Below, one piece after another: positions 60,713-64,000 of a stretch of 64,000 nt of DNA. The stretch lies in NCBI GenBank assembly GCA_963924555.1, contig OZ004583.1, positions 62,001 to 126,000 of the forward strand, given 5' to 3'. Every line of letters begins with the position of its first letter. Within the stretch, counting starts at the first letter, position 1. A program made the translations under genes and the position numbers. The stretch comes from Crambe crambe. Lineage: Eukaryota > Porifera > Demospongiae > Poecilosclerida > Crambeidae. The notes under the pieces are model-generated. The model was not told the origin of the DNA. It saw only the letters and a list, made by a program, of their open reading frames with translations, and did no database searches.

Positions 60713-63151
60713 TCACTGATCTTCACTGAGGGTGGCATGGTAGGTAGAAGATGTGTTCATCTTCAATAGTTCTCTCATAGCCATGGTAGCATAGGCTGCA
60801 GAAGGCAAGCTAAATTCCAGCCTCACAGCCTTGAACTTCCCACCTACAGCACACACAAGTAACAGTGGTCTGAACTTTTAAAAGGTTAGGACATATTATA
60901 CCTGGTAGAGATTGAGGCATCTTTTTCCCAAGCATCTGGTCAATATCTGTCAAGACCAGTGGAACCGTGTAGTCATCATAGTAAAGCTCTTCCCTTGATT
61001 CAAGATACCACAATACTCATTAATATGATGTCATAACTATGACTAGAGGCATACCAGCTAATATCCCTTGGTTTGATAACAATGCGCCTATAGGATGCCT
61101 TCTGAGAGATTAGAGCTAAATCCCTGGACACAATACATGGATAATGGTCATCAAGCGATTGACCTACCCCACCCACCTACCCCACATTCATCTTCAGTTG
61201 TTGTTGGATTGACATTCCTTCTGCCTCCAGGAATCGCTCATATTCCCTCTTGGCTGGAAATAAACACACTTAGCCATAGTTATCCATCCCTAATAATCAT
61301 GAACATTACTTTGATTGTGAGGGAGTTGCATATCAGCACCAAGGAGTGGCAACACGACATCATGGATATCACACTCCCCTATATTTCTCTCAGTCACATA
61401 CTTCATACTTTCTGTAATAGACAAGAGGTTCTGTAGTTTACTTAAGCAAGTATGATATAAACCTCAAAATTTAGAGGGAGAAATGCTACACATTTTACTT
61501 GCCATGACCAGTAAGTGGGTCCTGCTTCAGCATCAAGTCCCCCACTATGGGTATAGGACCAAAATTCTTCAAGCGCCATGACACCACATGATTCCAACAG
61601 AAACTATGCCAACTGTGCAGGTACATCAGACGCACGTTTCGAGGGATCTGTAAGGAAGGTAGGAATAAAGGACAAAAGAGAAGAGGATGAGTTCTAGTCA
61701 ACTTACCAAGTTGAAGGCTGCCAAGTAGTTACGGGAAGGAGCATGTTTTTGTAATGCCCGAAGGAGGAGGCGTTCTGTGTAGTGAGACTTTGGAATGCGT
61801 GAGAGAGTTCCAGCAATGTCCCCACTACTTGCAAAGTACTCACGAGCTGACTCCACCTCACTCCTCTCTGCATTGATTTCACTTATAAGATGATTATCAA
61901 TGCTATGAATGCTCACCTCCAGGACGTGGATTCAAAATAAGGTCTATAGCACCTTTCCAATTGGAACGAGACATACACCTTTAGAAAACTCACAGAAGTG
62001 TGCTTCAAATAGAATTCTTATATACCTGCCGATGTGGTGTGTGGGGATGGAAGAGATTCCAAATCTCTGCATGCCAAAGTAATTGACAAAACCTGCTTCA
62101 CTCAGAGATTCCACAGCTTTTGCAACCACATGACTCTCACATGATACATTCCTAGGAATAAATTTAAAGTGATCTATGGTGACAATAGAGGTGAATCTAA
62201 CCTTAGAATGATAGTGAACCTGTTGCCAGTCAAGTCCCCAAGTCTTAGGGGGTTGCTAACATACCTGATAAATAAAACTCAGTCACATCCTTGTTCATGA
62301 TCAATACAAGGTGAAATACATTACAACAGTGTTTTCATTCTAGCAATAGTGAACGACCCTCTAAATGTCAATCATGGGCCACCACCCACCCATAAGTGGA
62401 CAGTTGTGGGAAAACACTGTTCTCTGCATCATTTTCTAACTGGAAATTTCCAAGTCTCATGTTCCCTAGGTTTTGATTGAGTCTTTCAGCAGTGACTTTG
62501 AAGGCAGTGACCAGTTGAGATGTGACAGCTCGCTTGTCCTTTGTCCCTGCATAGCGGAAGCAGGAGGACTCAATCTTGAGCAGATGTGAGAGAAGAGAAA
62601 TGGCCTCCATGGTTCCTTTGTTTTCCTTATATAGAACAAATCTACAATATTTTCCACGTTCCCGAGGCCAACTGCATGGAGTTTTGCCTGGTGTTATCTG
62701 TGATCAACCAATCAGTCAAGAGCCATGAAATAATAGATTAATTTACTTTGGTATCCTCTGTTGGGGTGGAAAAATCACTCAGCTTGACCACATCCCCATC
62801 CTGAGCAAGCTCATGCACCATGAAGTCATTGTACCTGTGGTTATAATGTAATTAAACTATTGAGGGTGCAGTGATGAAGGGGAGGAACTACCTTCTCTTG
62901 AGAATGGCAAAAAATCCTGGGTGTGAGCCAATATACTCGGTGATACCTACATCTGGCTCCAATGGGTGAATGGATGCATTTTGGTGGTGTGTGTCTGATT
63001 TCTTGGCATTCTGGTGACTTCCTCCAGCTCCATCTTCACTGGCTTTCTCCTCTCTAACATCACTTTCCACATTTGTGGATACTGAACTGCTGTATTTAAC
63101 TAGCTGGCGAGTAGAGCGAACCCAAGACCTCTCTCTAACTCCAATTCTCAT
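60713..63151 (-). CDS. Pseudouridylate synthase 7-like (TruD family), copy 2
   Basis: This is a tandem paralogue of copy 1 with the same exon order. The start at 63151 gives [26 protein letters not shown]: seven basic and one acidic residue in the first 20, then Ser-rich, which resembles a mitochondrial targeting sequence. Then come [40 protein letters not shown] and a direct splice to [20 protein letters not shown], so the 80-90 residue insert of copy 1 is missing. The catalytic motif [62 protein letters not shown] and [11 protein letters not shown] are kept. It ends TLSEDQ-stop at 60713. No break is seen. Confidence 0.87.
62024..62267. repeat. Near-identical tract shared by the two PUS7 copies (copy 2 side)
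   Basis: Partner of 58883-59126; see that entry. Intron bases are as similar as exon bases, which points to gene conversion rather than selection on the protein. Confidence 0.85.
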
Positions 63152-63411
63152 AGTATTGAACACGTGGTCAGCTACGGGTCAAAGTTCAAGCCGCCTAGTC
63201 ACATGACAAAGGTTTTCTGCGAATCGATACGCGATATAAATGCAGACTAGCTAAGAGAATCCTGCGGCTGTTGTTTTATTCTTGGTCTTCAGGATTGACT
63301 GATTTGGCACAGATTTTCGTCAGCAAACTTTCAGGGGCGGTGCTCGTTATTTACTTCAGGCTGTTAAAGGTATAGGCCAAAAGTCTGCAAGACTGGAAGC
63401 CAATTAAGACG
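63152..63411. promoter_or_regulatory. Divergent promoter region, PUS7 copy 2 / thioredoxin glutathione reductase
   Basis: This 260-bp gap between divergent start codons has an E-box (CACGTG, about 63162) next to the PUS7 side, a TCACATGAC word, and a TATA-like ATATAAA at 63234-63240 oriented toward the plus-strand gene, 172 bp from its start codon. It is the only head-to-head gap here with a TATA-like box. Confidence 0.45.
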
Positions 63412-63963
63412 ATGGATTCACTGAAAGCCAGCATTCAAGAACAGATCCAGAGCACTCATGTACTGGTCTACTCCAAGACAACCTGCCCCTTCTGCACAAA
63501 GGTGAAGCATCTAGCCCATAGGTAACCTGCCAGCTGGAATATCATTCATCCATGATAATCATGTGCACTCAGGTGAAGAAATTGTTTCAAGTGCAAAGTG
63601 TGGACTTCACTGCAGTGGAATTAGACACTATGGGTGAGTTCCTGGTAATAAATAAGTGTATAACTCGCAATGACATGCAGTTGGTCAATGAAGTGATGAA
63701 TGTATCTATATCATTTAGAGAACTGCTCTCAAGTGCAAGACACCTTGCAAGCAATGACAGGACAGAGAACAGTACCAAATGTCTTCATTAACGGGAAGCA
63801 CATTGGTGGGAGTGATGTCATCACTGCAATGTTCTCCAAAGGGGAATTGGCACGCCTCCTGGTCGCTGGGCAACAGGAACGAGATGCATTCAACCCTGGC
63901 CATTCCTATGATTACGATGTGGTGGTGATAGGTGGTGGGTCAGGAGGACTTGCCTGTTCAAAA
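63412..63963 (+). CDS. TXNRD3: Thioredoxin glutathione reductase, N-terminal part (3' partial)
   Basis: Three exons encode a glutaredoxin domain fused to the start of a thioredoxin reductase. MDSLKASIQEQIQSTHVLVY leads to the redox motif SKTTCPFCTKVKKLFQ (CPFC), then TVPNVFINGKHIGGSDVITA with the glutathione-site TVP, a linker (GQQERDAFNPGHSYDYD) and the FAD-binding VVVIGGGSGGLACSK. In animals such fusions reduce both thioredoxin and glutathione and usually end in a selenocysteine motif, which lies outside the window. The last visible exon ends at 63963 before GTAATT, and the gene continues to the right. Confidence 0.92.
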
Positions 63964-64000
63964 GTAATTTAATTTCATCCTTCCTCTAGCTCCCAAATCA

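Overview
The window is nuclear DNA from an early-branching animal with a very compact genome, most likely a demosponge; Amphimedon queenslandica is my best guess, from gene structure and not from a database match. Almost every gene is broken into exons of 50-300 bp by GT..AG introns that are often only 45-70 bp long. The encoded proteins are recognisable animal orthologues, some of them animal-specific (vezatin, NCKIPSD/SPIN90, WNK kinase, thioredoxin glutathione reductase). About 22 protein-coding genes fill both strands. No rRNA, tRNA, CRISPR or bacterial operon structure is visible. Exon boundaries were read by eye from splice sites and remembered family sequences, so gene limits are firm where a start or stop codon is named, but individual introns may be off by a few bases.

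Layout. 1-13.3 kb: SETD6 (+, 5' end outside the window), a histidine-phosphatase-fold gene (+), MRPS25 (-) head-to-head with POGLUT1 (+), THUMPD3 (-) head-to-head with NOC4L (+), and FAM50/XAP5 (-) head-to-head with CDC123 (+). 13.9-23.4 kb: NCKIPSD/SPIN90 (+) with two SH3 domains and coatomer gamma COPG (+). 23.5-35.5 kb: VEZT (-) head-to-head with DPM3 (+), then a tandem segmental duplication holding two CPT1-like carnitine acyltransferases (both -). A DPM3 pseudogene, a GTF3C1 exon remnant and a TA-flanked MITE lie at the junction. 35.7-52.5 kb: GTF3C1 (-) and a WNK kinase (+), diverging from about 1.1 kb. 52.9-57.5 kb: two unrecognised genes (-), one coiled-coil and one with a ubiquitin-like N-terminus, and NF-YB (+). 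57.6-64 kb: two tandem PUS7 (TruD-family) pseudouridine synthases (-) and the first exons of thioredoxin glutathione reductase (+), which runs off the right edge.

How the genes work together. There is no operon-like pathway. Neighbouring genes share short promoters: four head-to-head pairs have start codons only 49-72 bp apart, and convergent genes end as little as 21 bp apart. NRF-1-type palindromes (TGCGCATGCGCA-like) and CCAAT boxes recur at gene starts. Several genes serve translation and RNA modification (MRPS25, THUMPD3, NOC4L, CDC123, GTF3C1, two PUS7), and others serve the secretory pathway (POGLUT1, COPG, DPM3).

Most worth a second look: the DPM3-CPT1-GTF3C1 duplication with its scars and uneven CPT1 divergence; the PUS7 pair, which differ in N-terminus and in a missing internal region yet share a near-identical tract; the promoter-sized inverted repeat abutting a start codon at 2.4 kb; the two-SH3 SPIN90; and the two unrecognised adjacent genes at 53-56 kb.
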